From Nemophila menziesii (Eukaryota > Streptophyta > Magnoliopsida > Boraginales > Hydrophyllaceae): 64,000 nt of DNA. Each line of letters begins with the position of its first letter. Position 1 is the first letter of the stretch. The stretch is taken from the NCBI GenBank assembly GCA_029959085.1, contig JARWIR010000005.1:8434501-8498500 (forward strand). The letters are read 5' to 3'. Both the position numbers and the translations under genes were made by a program. Positions 9,640-19,949 of the stretch are shown here, one piece after another. Under the pieces are notes generated by a model. The model was not told the DNA's origin and made no database searches. It was given only the letters and a program-made list of their open reading frames with translations.

Positions 9640-10420
9640 ATTATAATAGATGTGAAAATCCACATACTACTAATTTCATCGCACGCGCACGTTCGGGATT
9701 TTTTTTAAATCGTCATAACTAATTCTAAAAAAATAAAAATAAATAAAGTACATTTTTAGACGAGACAAATTAATATTTATGTCTATGATTTTTTTATTAT
9801 TTTTAAAAAAATTTAGATTTTTATTTATTGATTTTTTTAAAATGGGATTTTGTCCCATATCTAATTTTAAGATTTCTATGAATTTGTCTCATCTCCATTT
9901 TAATACTGAGATGAGATTTGTCCCATCTCTATTGTATAACTAAGATGAGATTTGTCCTATCGGTATTGTAAAACTAATTAAAGGTATAATGTGTTGGAGA
10001 TGATGATGTGTTGTTTTGCGAGGTAAAAAGCCTCGACCTGGTGGAGTTATGTATGTATGTCGACGGAATGATAGGATTGTTCCGTCCAGTTTTACTATTC
10101 CTACTCCGATTTTTGTTGCAGAGCCTTCGAAACCTAAAGCTATTAGTTGCTTTTTCTTTCGATGAATTCCCTACAGTTTACGGTTATATAAGAAATAACT
10201 TATTTACTTTGAATATCCATGACTTGAGAAGTAATAATTAGTTGAAATAAAGAAAAATACTGTTTCTAGTTCATTATAGAACATTCAAAATCAAATTGTA
10301 CGAGTCATCAACATTATTAAACACTATAACAAAAAAGAACTCATTTAATACTGAGATGGGATTTGTTCCATCTCTATTGTAAAACTAAGATGGAACTATC
10401 CCATCTGCGATTAAAACCTT
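9640..10420. repeat. MITE-like and direct-repeat DNA between MULE-1 and the palindrome
   Basis: It begins with a copy of the TACTACTAATTTCAT...GCACGCGCACG...CATAACTAATTC end also seen at 10539. Two direct copies of an AATACTGAGATGRGATTTGT...CCATCTCTATTGTA...AACTAAGATG block lie at about 9900-9950 and 10347-10398. No gene was recognised; the short open frames here are not convincing. Confidence 0.4.
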
Positions 10421-11060
10421 CTACCACTACCACCACAATAACCACCACCACTACAACCTCAACCACTACCACAACCACCATCACCACAACAACAACAACC
10501 ACAACCACTAATACCACAACCACCACCACCACCATTACCTACTACTAATTTCATTACACACGCGCGCGTCCGTGATTATTTTTAAATCGTCATAACTAAT
10601 TCTAAAAAAATCATAAAAATAAAAAATTCGCAATTTTGGATAAAGAAACTTAATATTTATGTATATGATTTCTTTTAATTTTTTTTAAATTTTTCAATTT
10701 TTAAAAAAAAAAATCGCAGTGAATTTCTTGTTTGCGAAAAGAAAATTCACTGTTTCGAACAGTGAGTTTCAAGTTTTAAACAATGAATTCCGTGTATGCA
10801 AAAAAAAATATAAAAAAAATCATAGACGTAAATATTAATTTGCTTTATTAAAAAAATACAAATTTTTTATTTGTCTAGATTTTTTTAGAATTATTTATGA
10901 CGATTTAAAAAAAATCACGGACGCGCGCATGTGTAATGAATTTAGTAGTAGTAGGTGGTGGTGGTGGTAGTGGTGGTGGTGGCTGAGGTGGTGGTGGTTG
11001 TGGTTGCGGTAGCTGTAATGACGGTTAAATACATGGTAGTGGTGGTGATGGTGGGGGTGG
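10421..11060. repeat. ~640-bp palindrome with ACC/GGT arms around a MITE
   Basis: The left arm is an imperfect ACC-rich tract (10421-10537) followed by TACTACTAATTTCATTACAC and ACGCGCGCGTCCGTGATT. The right arm has the complement in reverse: AATCACGGACGCGCGC, TGTAATGAATTTAGTAGTAG, then a GGT-rich tract to about 11060. Between them is AT-rich inverted-repeat DNA with GAATTTC/GAAATTC-type pairs. The Thr-rich open frame at 10363-10548 is a by-product of the ACC tract. The copy at 57371-58018 keeps the structure. Confidence 0.75.
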
Positions 11061-11234
11061 AAGTACCCTATATTTGTTTAATATTTAAGAGATTATTACC
11101 CAAGGGGTCTTGATCACACCACCCCGGAACCTAACAAGACCGGTTAAATTAAATCTTCTAACTAAAGGCCTCAACCATAAATTAACACTATATAGCTATT
11201 TACCCTATTACTATTATACCCTCATATGTTTTTA

Positions 11235-11520
11235 ATCACTATATATAATACTTTATAAACCCAAAACCTTAATCTCACATAACTAACACTAACTCTAACT
11301 CAGTTCGTTTATTTCTCTCTCTCTCGCTCTCTCTCTAACCGAACTGTCCAAAAGCTCTCTCGTTCAAAGCTCTCGCCATCTAGATAGGTGATATCTCTCT
11401 CTCTATCTATCGGCGCTCTATCTCTCTATATCTATCGGTGCTCTCTCTCACTCTCTTTTGCTCGGTGCTTTATTGCTTACAGTTTTGTTCTTCTCTATAT
11501 CGCGCTCACCATTCATCACG
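11235..11520 (+). promoter_or_regulatory. TATA-like box and CT-rich leader of MULE-2
   Basis: CACTATATATAATAC at about 11239-11251 is a TATA-like sequence. It is followed about 60 bases on by a CTCTCT-rich tract (11310-11460) and a CACG|TAAGTT-like splice donor near 11519. Position relative to the ATG at 12258 implies a 5'UTR intron carrying the motif cluster. Confidence 0.4.
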
Positions 11521-11888
11521 TAAGTTATTTTTTTTGTCTTTTTTACTTGTTTTAGCTGGGTTTTTATGAACTTGATAAGATTATGTGTTTAAATTTGCTG
11601 CAATTGTTCGTTTTTATGCATTGTTTCATGTACTAGTAGTTTTTCATCTATTTTTTGTGTTCATCGTGTGTTTTATATGTTTTTTACTCGTTTTAGCTAG
11701 GTTTTTACGAACTTGATAAGATTATGTGTTTAAATTTGCTGCAATTGTTTGATTTTATGCATTGTTTCATGTACGAGTAGTTGTATATTGTTTTTCATCG
11801 ATTTTTCTGTGTTCATCATGTGGTTTATATGTTTTTTGTTGTTTTACTATATTATCTGCTATAATTCACAATGATCTTATGTTTTTTT

Positions 11889-12205
11889 ACGTATGCTCAG
11901 TGGATTTTGCGTGTGTTATGATTTTCTTACGTTCTTGCATGTTTTGCATGGTATACATGCTCAGTACTTTTGGTTTGTAAGCATGCTCAGTAGATTTGCT
12001 TGTATCATTGTTTGTTATCATGCTCAGTACTTGTTCTAATTATACCACAGGTGTAATATGTATGCTCAGCACTTTATTGATGCTCGGTGTATGCTCAGTA
12101 CTTGTTCTAATTGCACCATAGGTGTAATATGTATGCTCAGTACTTTATCGATGCTCAGTGCACTTGTTTTTCATGCTCAGTGTAGTTTGTTTTCATGCTC
12201 AGTAC
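11889..12205. repeat. ATGCTCAGTACTT motif cluster in MULE-2 leader
   Basis: About eleven copies of ATGCTCAG(T/C), most as ATGCTCAGTACTT, occur in ~320 bases (near 11893, 11949, 11972, 12020, 12061, 12080, 12091, 12131, 12151, 12172, 12195) immediately upstream of the transposase start. All are on the same strand. Spacing is irregular, so this is a cluster of sites and not a simple tandem repeat. Confidence 0.8.
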
Positions 12206-12257
12206 TTATGCTATACTCATCATTGTTTGTTTTCTGAGTTCTAAACTTCCAGATTAG

Positions 12258-13675
12258 ATGGATTCCGATGTTCTTGTTATGTTCAAGGCTGGTACGGAGC
12301 ATGTATTTTTGCCGTTCAACAAGTTGGTTGACTTTAATTCGATAAAGGATTTTGTAGTCAACAGATGGGGTTCGTTTGATGGTTCTGTTATTTTATCGTG
12401 TACTATTGGTGATTATAAAGATTCCAGACTAGAGAATGACTATGATTTCACCACAATCAAGTGGATTTTGGATCGTGGCAATTACGATAAGATGGATATT
12501 TTTGTATCCGATAAACGAGCTAGCTTACCTTTTAGTAAACCCGATACCGATTCATCCCGTTTACGTGTTCAACTCAGTCAACCCGCACCTTTACAATCTA
12601 TTCACGACCCTTCCATACCCGACCCCGCTCCATCCTTTTTCACACATGAAGTTGAGGATTTAAGAAGTGACTCATAGAAATCTCTCTTACAACATACAGG
12701 GCAGTGTTTTATGGGCGGTTCCGAACAATTTCGCATAGCTCTTTGTAAACAAACCGCAATCGAAGGCTTCGAGTTTGACTATATTCATAACAATAAGAAT
12801 CGTATAAGCGCTCAATGATTTTACAAGGTTAGCAAGGGCTGCAAATGGTACGTCTATGTTTCTCCAGAGAAATTTAATAGTTTTTGGTACGTGGGGACTT
12901 ATAGGTTTACTCATACATGCGGTCACGTTTACAAAAAGATGTCGCATGATAGGTTGGACTCTAGCATCTTATCTCATGTTATTGCGGACGAGGTTCATGC
13001 GAATCCTTTTCTTAGGCCTAGAAAAATTCAGTTTATTCTAAAGGAGAGCTACGGTTTCGTTGCTTCTTACAAAACTTCTTGGGGCACGGTCGACAAGGCA
13101 AAGGACCATCTATTCGGCGATATCGATTCCTCGTTTAATCGTTTGCAGACTTATTTTGAGAAGCTTAAAGCGCTTGATCCGGATACTGTTTTTTCCGTCG
13201 AGTGTGATCCTGTTTCTCGTGTATTCCATCGTTTTTTTTCTCGTTTGGAGCATCCATAGCTGGATTTTGATCATGTCGTCCGATGATATTTTTAGACGGG
13301 ACTTTCTTGAAATCCAAATACAAAGGAATGTTAGTTGTGGCTACTGCTAAGGATGGTAACCAAGATTAGTTGAAGATCCATATATGGTAATCAGTTGTTA
13401 TATTAATGATCATGCTCAGTAAACCTGATGAGCATATGATCCATGCTCAGTAAAAAAAAATTCATTGACCACATGCTCAGTACTTTTTTTGTGTTTATAC
13501 AGGGTTATTCCCTGTTGCTTTTTGTGTGGTCCCCGATGAAGACACAGTCAGTTGGACTGGATTCCTGACCTTCTTGAAACCTCTCATAAGTGGCCAACCA
13601 CTCACTTTCATCTCTGATCGTAACCCGGGATTATTAAACGCCGTGAAATTTTTGTTCCCCAACGATAGCCGGTAG
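12258..13675 (+). pseudogene. MULE-2 transposase (mudrA/MULE type), truncated and broken
   Basis: It starts MDSDVLVMFKAG after a CCAG acceptor, aligned with the MULE-1 protein. An N-terminal PB1-like region is followed by the MuDR DNA-binding domain (GCKWYVYV...TYRFTHTCG) and the start of the transposase domain (FLDGTFLKSKYKG, first catalytic Asp). Exon 2 (13503-13675) contains FISDRNPGLLNAVKFLFPN with the second Asp and then stops. The catalytic Glu, SWIM finger and C-terminus are absent. Lesions: TAG in place of Trp at about 12675 (Trp in the 60188 copy), TGA at about 12817 (shared), frame changes in a T-run near 13232 and in GGATTTTGAT near 13263. The donor of the intron at about 13365 is not canonical as read. 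It is followed by unrelated sequence I do not recognise. Confidence 0.8.
13409..13487. repeat. Three ATGCTCAGT motifs in MULE-2 transposase intron
   Basis: CATGCTCAGTAAA occurs near 13410 and 13441, and CATGCTCAGTACTTTTTT near 13472, all inside the intron between the two transposase exons. No copy was seen within the coding exons. Confidence 0.75.
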
Positions 13676-14230
13676 TCATGGCCAGAGTCCGTTGGTTTGA
13701 CTTTCCATTGCCGGATTTTTTCGTGAGGTTGCAGCAATTTCCATTGGTGGAGTTTGTGAAGCCGACAACCATTGTCAGTACACCCTCGAAGCTCTGAGAT
13801 ATCATCTCCTACGAACTAGAACCGTCGCCACTCTGAAACACAGCCCATCTCCTGCTGAATTATGTTTCATTTTAGCGTCCCTCTGTATCATCTTATATTT
13901 TGGGTCATTTGCATCACCAGCCCCTATGATTTTATTATGTTTTCTGATGTATATTCTTATGGGAAGCTATGGTGCAATGAAGGTTGGTCTTGAGCCATGG
14001 TTGACTGTTCATTCCGGCGAGTAGCCATGGAAGTGAGGCGCCGGTGTGAGATCGGAAAAAGCACAACTCCAGGAGCCATGCATAACTCCTTCTTCAGAAG
14101 ACGATTTGTATTTTTTTTGGTTCGTAAGATTTGGTCAAACCAGATTCATATAGTTAGTTTTTATGCTATTGTAATTAGTTAGTTTTTTTTCTGGTGTAAT
14201 AAGTTTGAATTTGTAATAAAATTTAACACA
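13676..14230. other. Unrecognised sequence downstream of MULE-2 transposase
   Basis: This segment is less AT-rich than its surroundings and has no matching transposase part. Short open frames on both strands are not convincing. It could be host DNA captured by the element (Pack-MULE style) or a decayed transposase 3' end; the sequence alone does not decide. Confidence 0.3.
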
Positions 14231-14276
14231 AAGGTTATTGCTCTGTATTTTTTTAACATTAGTCACTAATTTTATT

Positions 14277-14345
14277 GAATACTCAATGTTTTTTATAGAG
14301 TACTCATTAATTTTTATGGAGTACTCATCAAATTTTACGATACTC
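14277..14345. repeat. GAGTACTC motifs near MULE-2 right end
   Basis: GAATACTCAATG, GAGTACTCATTAA, GAGTACTCATCAA and related ATACTCT blocks. GAGTACTC is an 8-bp palindrome. The same motif type lies near the right ends of the elements at 22993 and 34524. Confidence 0.6.
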
Positions 14346-14434
14346 TCTATTTTTTTAAATACTCTATACTTTTTTCCGATACTTATACTTTTTCCGATGG
14401 TGGGTGGTGGCTGGAGGTTGGTGGGCGGTTGCCG

Positions 14435-14525
14435 GAGAAGATTCGAACCCTGTACCTCTTGTTTTACCCCGTTTAAGGGTTGAAGAATTATCAAGGCTCT
14501 GGCCAGTTGAGCTACCCCAACTGGT
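14435..14525 (-). repeat. tRNA-like SINE fragment
   Basis: On the minus strand, A-box TAGCTCAACTGG (14514-14503) and B-box GGTTCGAATC (14450-14440), 53 bases apart, preceded by CCAGTTGGGG. Copies at 25711-25801 and 62364-62454 lie in the same context. The spacing is too long for an ordinary tRNA gene and no acceptor stem or discriminator is evident, so a SINE or relic is more likely. Confidence 0.45.
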
Positions 14526-14665
14526 TAGTGGTTCTGTTTTATATGAGTGTATTTTAGTAACTGTTTGTCTATAAGAATTAGTAGAGGTCTCCCTAAAGAA
14601 GTTATTTTAGTCAATACCATATGTGGCATTAAGATTGTCTCCAAGACCTCATATAACAATCATCC

Positions 14666-15655
14666 AAATAATTTTAATTACAACCACTTTCAATTACACT
14701 TAGAAAGGTTAAAATGCAAACTTTGACATAATATTTATTTTAAAACAACAAAAAATTACATTTCCAAATACAAATAACATACAAGCCACAATATTCATAA
14801 AATAATTTTTTAACACCTAATTACTATGACTTTAGACACATAGAAATGCTAAAATGGAAAGATTGGAATAATATTTCATTTCTAATATCATCACATGCAA
14901 TTTTCGAATACAAATAACATAAAATCCACAATATTTATAAATTTTTTTTTCCCAAACCCATTGATGCAATTTTCGACATACTTAATTGAATAAATTATCA
15001 TAAAACTTCATTATTAACTCCAAAATATGTTTATTTTGAAAAAAATAACAAAAAAGTCAAAAAAAGTCCAAAATAAGAAATTTCCTCACCTATGAACAAT
15101 AAACAGGAATTGAGAACGCATCTTGCCATAAACTGTATACAAATAATTATTAGTTAGTTAAAAATATAAAACAATATATACACACAAATTTTATCAAACT
15201 AAAAATAATATATATGAAAAGCGAGAAGATAGATGAAATACATTTGAGGAAATAGTTATATAACACCAATTACGAAAATCCCACATATATATAGCCACAA
15301 AATACATCAATAATTTGTGAAAATCCAGCGACCTATATAATTAAATCATTACAAACTGCTACCATGGACCACATAAATTACTATTTCATCAGGATTTGTG
15401 CATGCATTAATCGATTACCATCGAAATCACCTGCAAACCCCGAAAGCATGAAAATGCTTAACCATGGTTTGGTAAAAAAGAATGTAAATGAACAGGGAAA
15501 AGCGGTAAGAAAGCAGAATTAGGAGGATAAAGTTATAGATAGTACATAATTGATTGTAGATTGAATAGGGTTTTCTTGGGATTTGTTGGGAGAATACGAC
15601 AAGACAGAGCGGGAGGCGAGAACTACCGTTTATGTTGTTTTTGAAACACACACAC

Positions 15656-15690
<35 letters not shown>

Positions 15691-16450
15691 TTCTATAATA
15701 CATAGGCCCAGTCAGGTTTGATCCAAGAGAAGTAACAAAAGGAAGGCTTACAGTATATTGCCGGATCCATTAATATTAAGGGGTACGCCCAAGTTAAAAT
15801 TGGTCCATTAATTAATTTTACCCAAATAACCTTACAAAAATACCCCACGTCTATTTGGTGACCAAATAAGATTAAGAGTTACATAATTCAAATTCCCTCC
15901 CTTAACAATGGGTAACATAGTTCTGATTTTCATGTGAGTGTGCATGGGGAGACGTGCATATTAAAAAAAGATGTGATTTGCTTAAGGATGACTATGTTAT
16001 TATAATATATTGCCTTAAGGCAAGATTGCACAAAAGTGGAGAACACCTCCTTGAACATTTTTAAGATTTATCAAACAAATATTTGGGTTTCAAAATATCT
16101 AGAGGTACTCTTGGGTGATATAGGTACCACATTTACCGAAACCTAAAAGGGTCACACATATCTATGTGAGATATTTTATGAATGATAATGGGTCAAAATG
16201 TAATCTTGATATCCTGAATACAAATATTCTCCTGGCCCATTTATATTATTATATTTAGGCTAATAATAATTTTCCAATTGTAAAGATATGTCCACTTGGA
16301 ATCTTTATGAGGGTAAAATTGTCTTTGTTGAGAAAATATAATATTATATGAAAAGGAATCACGAAAAACCCTATCGATCCTTAATCATTCGGGCCCTCTT
16401 GGGTTACCCCTAAAAAACTATAAAGATTTATTTGATCCTTAAGAACCCCC
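14666..16450. other. AT-rich noncoding start of unit A
   Basis: No gene was recognised. Present in all three copies (unit A, unit B from 25940, window end from 62595). A GACAAGACAGAGCGGGAGGC block near 15597 and a CTGCAAACCCCGAAAGCATG block near 15430 are well conserved among copies. The minus-strand reading across 15657-15427 has an open frame, but nothing in it is recognisable. Confidence 0.4.
15650..15692. repeat. CA/TA microsatellite
   Basis: ACACACACATATATATACATATATAT... The length differs among copies: shorter at about 26928-26940 and interrupted at about 63578-63610. Confidence 0.7.
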
Positions 16451-16495
16451 TCCTCCCCCCTAAATTATGTAATTTTTTTGTGGAAGGCTTTCAAG

Positions 16496-16661
16496 AATGG
16501 TCTTCCAATTGAAGAAAAATATTAGACGATGTGCCCTCAACTGTACTTGTAAATCATGTGGTAATGAAAGAAATTTTTTGAGCAACTCCCATTTTCGTGA
16601 CCTTTTACTAAGGTTAGGATTTTCTAAACTTGACAAGTTTCTTTCTCCGAGCAATGCTTAA
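16496..16661 (+). other. Short conserved open segment with Cys cluster
   Basis: The frame reads VFQLKKN(I/T)RRCALNCTCKSCGNERNFLSNSHFRDLLLRLGFSKLDKF in both units (unit B 27752-27960). It ends at a TAA in unit A but continues in unit B. Cys spacing CALNCTCKSC is suggestive but I do not recognise a family. The opposite strand is also open, so coding on this strand is unproven. Confidence 0.25.
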
Positions 16662-16678
16662 GATTTAGAAAATACAAC

Positions 16679-16880
16679 CAGTTGGATTAGCTCAACTGAC
16701 AAGAGTCTTGCTATTTATTCAACACTTAAAGGGGAGGTACAGTGTTTGAATCCACTCCCTAAAGGGTGTGAAGTAAGAGGTACAAGGTTGGACCCCTCTC
16801 TAAACATGGGAGTTCAAATCCTCTCCCCAACGGGTGTGAAGTAAGAGGTACAAGGTTGGAACCCCTCTTTGAACATGGAT
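16679..16880 (+). repeat. SINE-like tRNA-related unit with internal 68-bp repeat
   Basis: TTAGCTCAACTGAC resembles a tRNA A box and AGTGTTTGAATCC a weak B box. A 68-bp unit starting GGGTGTGAAGTAAGAGGTAC at 16764 is repeated at 16832 (second copy partial). Unit B has the same arrangement at about 27939-28130 but has lost the first B-box-like stretch. Confidence 0.4.
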
Positions 16881-16998
16881 AACCTATTTCTGATTTACCT
16901 GAAAATATGCATGGAAAGGCGTGTATATTCCCATGGGGTTTGCCAAGGTGTGATGTACACTACTTGTTGACTTTAATACTAACCTTTGTGAATTTTAG

Positions 16999-17227
16999 GT
17001 ACGATGAATATACAAACATATACAAGTTCTACACCATGAACTTTGATCGAAATACAATATATGGTAACCCCTTCCCATCAACTATTTTAAATTAACTGTG
17101 ATGTTTCCAAATTTGTAAAAGTTTGTCTATTTATTATGTCAGAAATGAGAAGTGGGATCGATCAATTGAGTGGTTGTTGCGTTCGAGCATGGCAGATCTA
17201 GGTGATGGGAGTCCGAATAAAAAATAA
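16999..17227 (+). pseudogene. Exon-like C-terminal gene fragment (unrecognised)
   Basis: Two candidate exons. 16999-17063 lies between TTTTAG and ATG|GTAACC and reads YDEYTNIYKFYTMNFDRNTIY. 17143-17227 lies after GTCAG and reads NEKWDRSIEWLLRSSMADL... to a TAA. The phases do not join cleanly (one base left over upstream, one needed downstream), so the splice model is uncertain. Unit B has equivalents at 28251-28315 and 28395-28479. Probably the tail of a gene or captured fragment; no function is claimed. Confidence 0.3.
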
Positions 17228-17728
17228 TCGATTTTTTTAGATTAAAATTAAAAAAAATAGACTTTCACCTCTAAATCTTATATTTGCGCGTGCAGTCTAA
17301 AACTCACCTTCTGATCTTTCCCAAAACTAGAAATTACCCCCGCTAGTTCTTTTAACTTTTCATCTCCTTAAGATGTGCCCCTGCGTCCGAGACTGCTTTT
17401 GCTATTGAAGTTGAATTTCAAAGGTTTTGTTTAGCGAGTATGGATGCATAATGATTCTAGGTTACTAGCGTGATAATAGAGAACGTTGGTGCATATATTA
17501 CACGGCATCTCGCCAGAAATTGTTTCTCATTTTTTGCATATTTATATAATATTTCAAGAGAAACTATTTTTTATTCAAATACTTGTAAATTACGGTTAAC
17601 TTGTATTTAGAGAGACGGTAATTGTGTTATTAAAGATATAATTTACAATTTTACGTCCTTTGACTCCTTAGATTCATGGGATTTTTTCAAAAAATATTGC
17701 TTCATAACGTAACAAAATAGGTAGACTA

Positions 17729-17888
17729 AGAGTAATTATATATACTACCCAAATAACATCCAATGGCGTGGCGTAAATTGGTTGGTTACAGATCAATAAT
17801 TAATTGATTATTTATAACCAACCAATTGACGCCAGCTCGATAGGTGGTATTTGTATAGTATGATTTTGGTTGGTATAGATTATTACTC
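17729..17888. mobile_element. hAT-like MITE upstream of B3 gene A
   Basis: An inverted-repeat element: AGAGTAATTATATATACTACCC at the left pairs with the right end GGTATAGATTATTACTC, and ATTGGTTGGTTA pairs with TAACCAACCAAT. Flanks GTAGACTA / GTTGACTA form an 8-bp target duplication with one mismatch. Unit D has the empty site GTAGACTAATCAGTC at 43576. Confidence 0.75.
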
Positions 17889-18052
17889 GTTGACTAATCA
17901 GTCGAAAAAGACCACCACTACCATATAAACAAGACAGGAAAATACAGGATTTACACCTTCACTCAAATTTATTCTGCTTCCTGGTTTCCCTTTTTCCCCT
18001 TCCATCAATATATATTAGCTACCGAAGGCCCAAATCTTACAACGTCGAACAA

Positions 18053-19949
18053 ATGTCAGCAATGAAGCCAAAAACATTAGTTGTTCAATTACAGCCACCA
18101 CGGGAAGAGGTGGTGGTGGTTCAGACAAATCCAGAACCAATTCAAGTTCCCGAAAAAGAATCTGTTGAGGAACAAGTAGAGCACGGCTATGAATGGCCTA
18201 CACATGACGATGAAGCTGCTCCTAGAACTACGACTATTATTCATCCCAACACTTCTTCTTCATCTCCATCCACTTTTTCCCTGGTTTCTCTTTTACCCTC
18301 TTTCTTTCTCTCTATCTCTATATCTTCATGTTTAGCTTTGTTGAATATGTATCTTTGGTTTAATTTCCCTAGTTAATTTTAGATCTGGTTTGCTATTACC
18401 AGGGGAAACGAAAGACGAAGCCGAAGCTGTATCACGATGAGATTTCACCAATTATTCCCCCGAAAATAAAGAATTCTTTTTCTAAATCTAAACAGGTAAA
18501 CTGATCCAGCTTATCACCGAATTTCCATTTTACCTCACGGTTTTCCGATTTATCATATGGGATATTTGTTGCTTTACTTTGTAATCAATTCTCTTTTATC
18601 GAGATTTCCGAACGGTCAATGTTATCTGAGATTTCCGAGCGGACAATAGTTGCTTGCAGATTGTTTCCTAATTACATTTTTGATAGCTGAGTATAATGAG
18701 AATAGAACTTTACAGAGTACCTTTTTGTTTTAGACTATTCCTTTACAGAGTAACGGTTCAAGCACGGCTATACAGCCACCACCTGTCCCACAAAAATCTC
18801 CGACCATGATAAGAGCAGAGGAGGTCCAAGCCAGCTTAGGAAATGAATATCCGAGCTTTCTTAAATTACTTGTTACATCAAATGTTGCTAGTTGCTTCTG
18901 GATGGTATGCATAATATTTAACGAACAGCCTAGATTGTGCCACAATGAGGGGCTCAGATTAATATTTGATTTTGTTTTTGCTTTCTCGACAGGGTCTTCC
19001 TGCTCCATTCTGTAAGCAACATTTACCAAGAAAGAACGCTACTGTAACAGTTGAGAATGAAAATGGTGAACTTTTTGAGGTCAAATACTTTGCGGAAAAA
19101 ACAAGACTTAGTGCTGGGTGGAGAAAATATGTAGGTACCCATAAGTTAGTTGAAGGTGATGTTTTGATCTTCCAATTGGTTGATTATGCTAAGTTTAAGG
19201 TAACAACATTTTATTATCTTTTATTTGTTTTAGTTTAGTTTTAAAGTTAAAAAATTTGATAATATGTGATTAATTAATAGGTTCATATAATAAGATCACA
19301 TGATATGACCGAAGTTGATGGTGCTCTAAGCCTACTCAATTCCGGAAACTCTAGTGAAGAAGTAGCTTCTGAAGTATTAGTAGCGTTTCAAGTTCCGCCT
19401 CTATTTAGAGATTTAAAAACCTTCGATGATTTTCCTATAGTTGTTAATGGATTATGCATAGATTCTGAGCTTCCAGAAAATATTCGAAGGAAATATTACG
19501 AGCTTTGTTGCAGTAAAGACTCGTATCTCCATGATCGTTTACTCCCTGGAATTTACTGTAAATTAGCTGCGGGAATGATATTCGAATTTGTTAACACAGC
19601 TGAAAGTATTAGAGGTTGTAAACTCACTACATCTAGGAGAGAATTTGAGATATGGGATAAATCTTTACGATCTTTTGAATTGTTGGGTATGAATGTTGGG
19701 TTTGTAAGAGCGAGACTTGATAAGTCGATTAGTCTTGCATTTGATTCTGAAGGTGCTTCTGAAACAAAAAAGTATTCGGATGCAAAGATTGAGAGAGTTC
19801 AATATGAAGAGGAGATTATGTGCCTTGAAGCTAAACTTGAAGGGTTGAAAGAAGCTTCTGAGAAATGTGACGAGGAGATTGAGAATTTGAGGTCTAAGGC
19901 AGAAAGTTATGAAGTTTTCTTTCATGAAGAGGTTAATGCACCATGGTGA
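18053..19949 (+). CDS. B3-domain protein, copy A (internally deleted)
   Basis: B3 domains bind DNA in plant transcription regulators. The overall layout resembles the REM-like B3 proteins annotated as Os01g0234100-like. Proposed exons: 18053-18283, 18403-18495, 18749-18904, 18993-19199, 19281-19949, all phase 0 and GT..AG, 451 aa. Residues ~1-130 are Pro/Glu-rich with a basic stretch (GKRKTKPKLYHDEISP). The B3 domain at ~131-237 contains FCKQHLPRKN, TRLSAGWRKYV and LVEGDVLIFQLVDYAKFKV. A coiled coil lies at ~392-445. Compared with copies B and D, ~278 bp are missing between CTCAAT and TCCGGAAAC, removing one intron and about 53 codons in frame. A TATATATT stretch lies only ~40 bases before the ATG. 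It may be functional, but its expression is unknown. Confidence 0.75.

Larger units (their letters stand above)
11089..14665. mobile_element. MULE-2: degenerate Mutator-like element
   Basis: The left terminus GAGATTATTACCCAAGGGGTCTTG resembles the terminus of the element at 48933 (GATATTATTACCTAAGG...). Read on the minus strand, the right terminus is GGATGATTGTTATATGAGGTCTTG, with the same 17-base spacing to GGTCTTG. The left flank AATATTTAA and right flank AAATAATTT do not match, so no target duplication is claimed. Contents: a CT-rich leader, a cluster of ATGCTCAGT motifs, a broken transposase, GAGTACTC motifs and a tRNA-like fragment. The transposase lacks everything after the second Asp region, so the element cannot be autonomous. 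Confidence 0.65.
3998..16076. repeat. Segmental duplication X1 (partner 51029-64000)
   Basis: Colinear, same-strand near-identity to 51029-64000 begins inside transposase exon 2 (GTTGACTTTTATTTCTGACC here, ATGTTGACTTTTAATTCTGACC there) and runs to the window end. The offset is 47040 at the start, 46934 after a 104-bp microsatellite difference, and 47930 after an inserted element and CT-repeat growth. MULE termini, flanks and MITEs are all shared, so the unit of duplication was genomic DNA, not a transposon. Confidence 0.85.

Noticed and set aside
10363..10548. Open frame encoding a Thr-rich protein (and its copy at 57315)
   Set aside because: It is only the ACC simple-repeat arm of the palindrome read in one frame; no start context or conserved non-repeat part.
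14238..14483. Plus-strand open frame (and copies at 25514 and 62173)
   Set aside because: It runs through GAGTACTC motifs and the tRNA-like fragment; conservation is due to duplication.
14435..14525. Functional tRNA gene
   Set aside because: A and B boxes are 53 bases apart and no acceptor stem or anticodon arm was evident; better explained as a SINE or relic.
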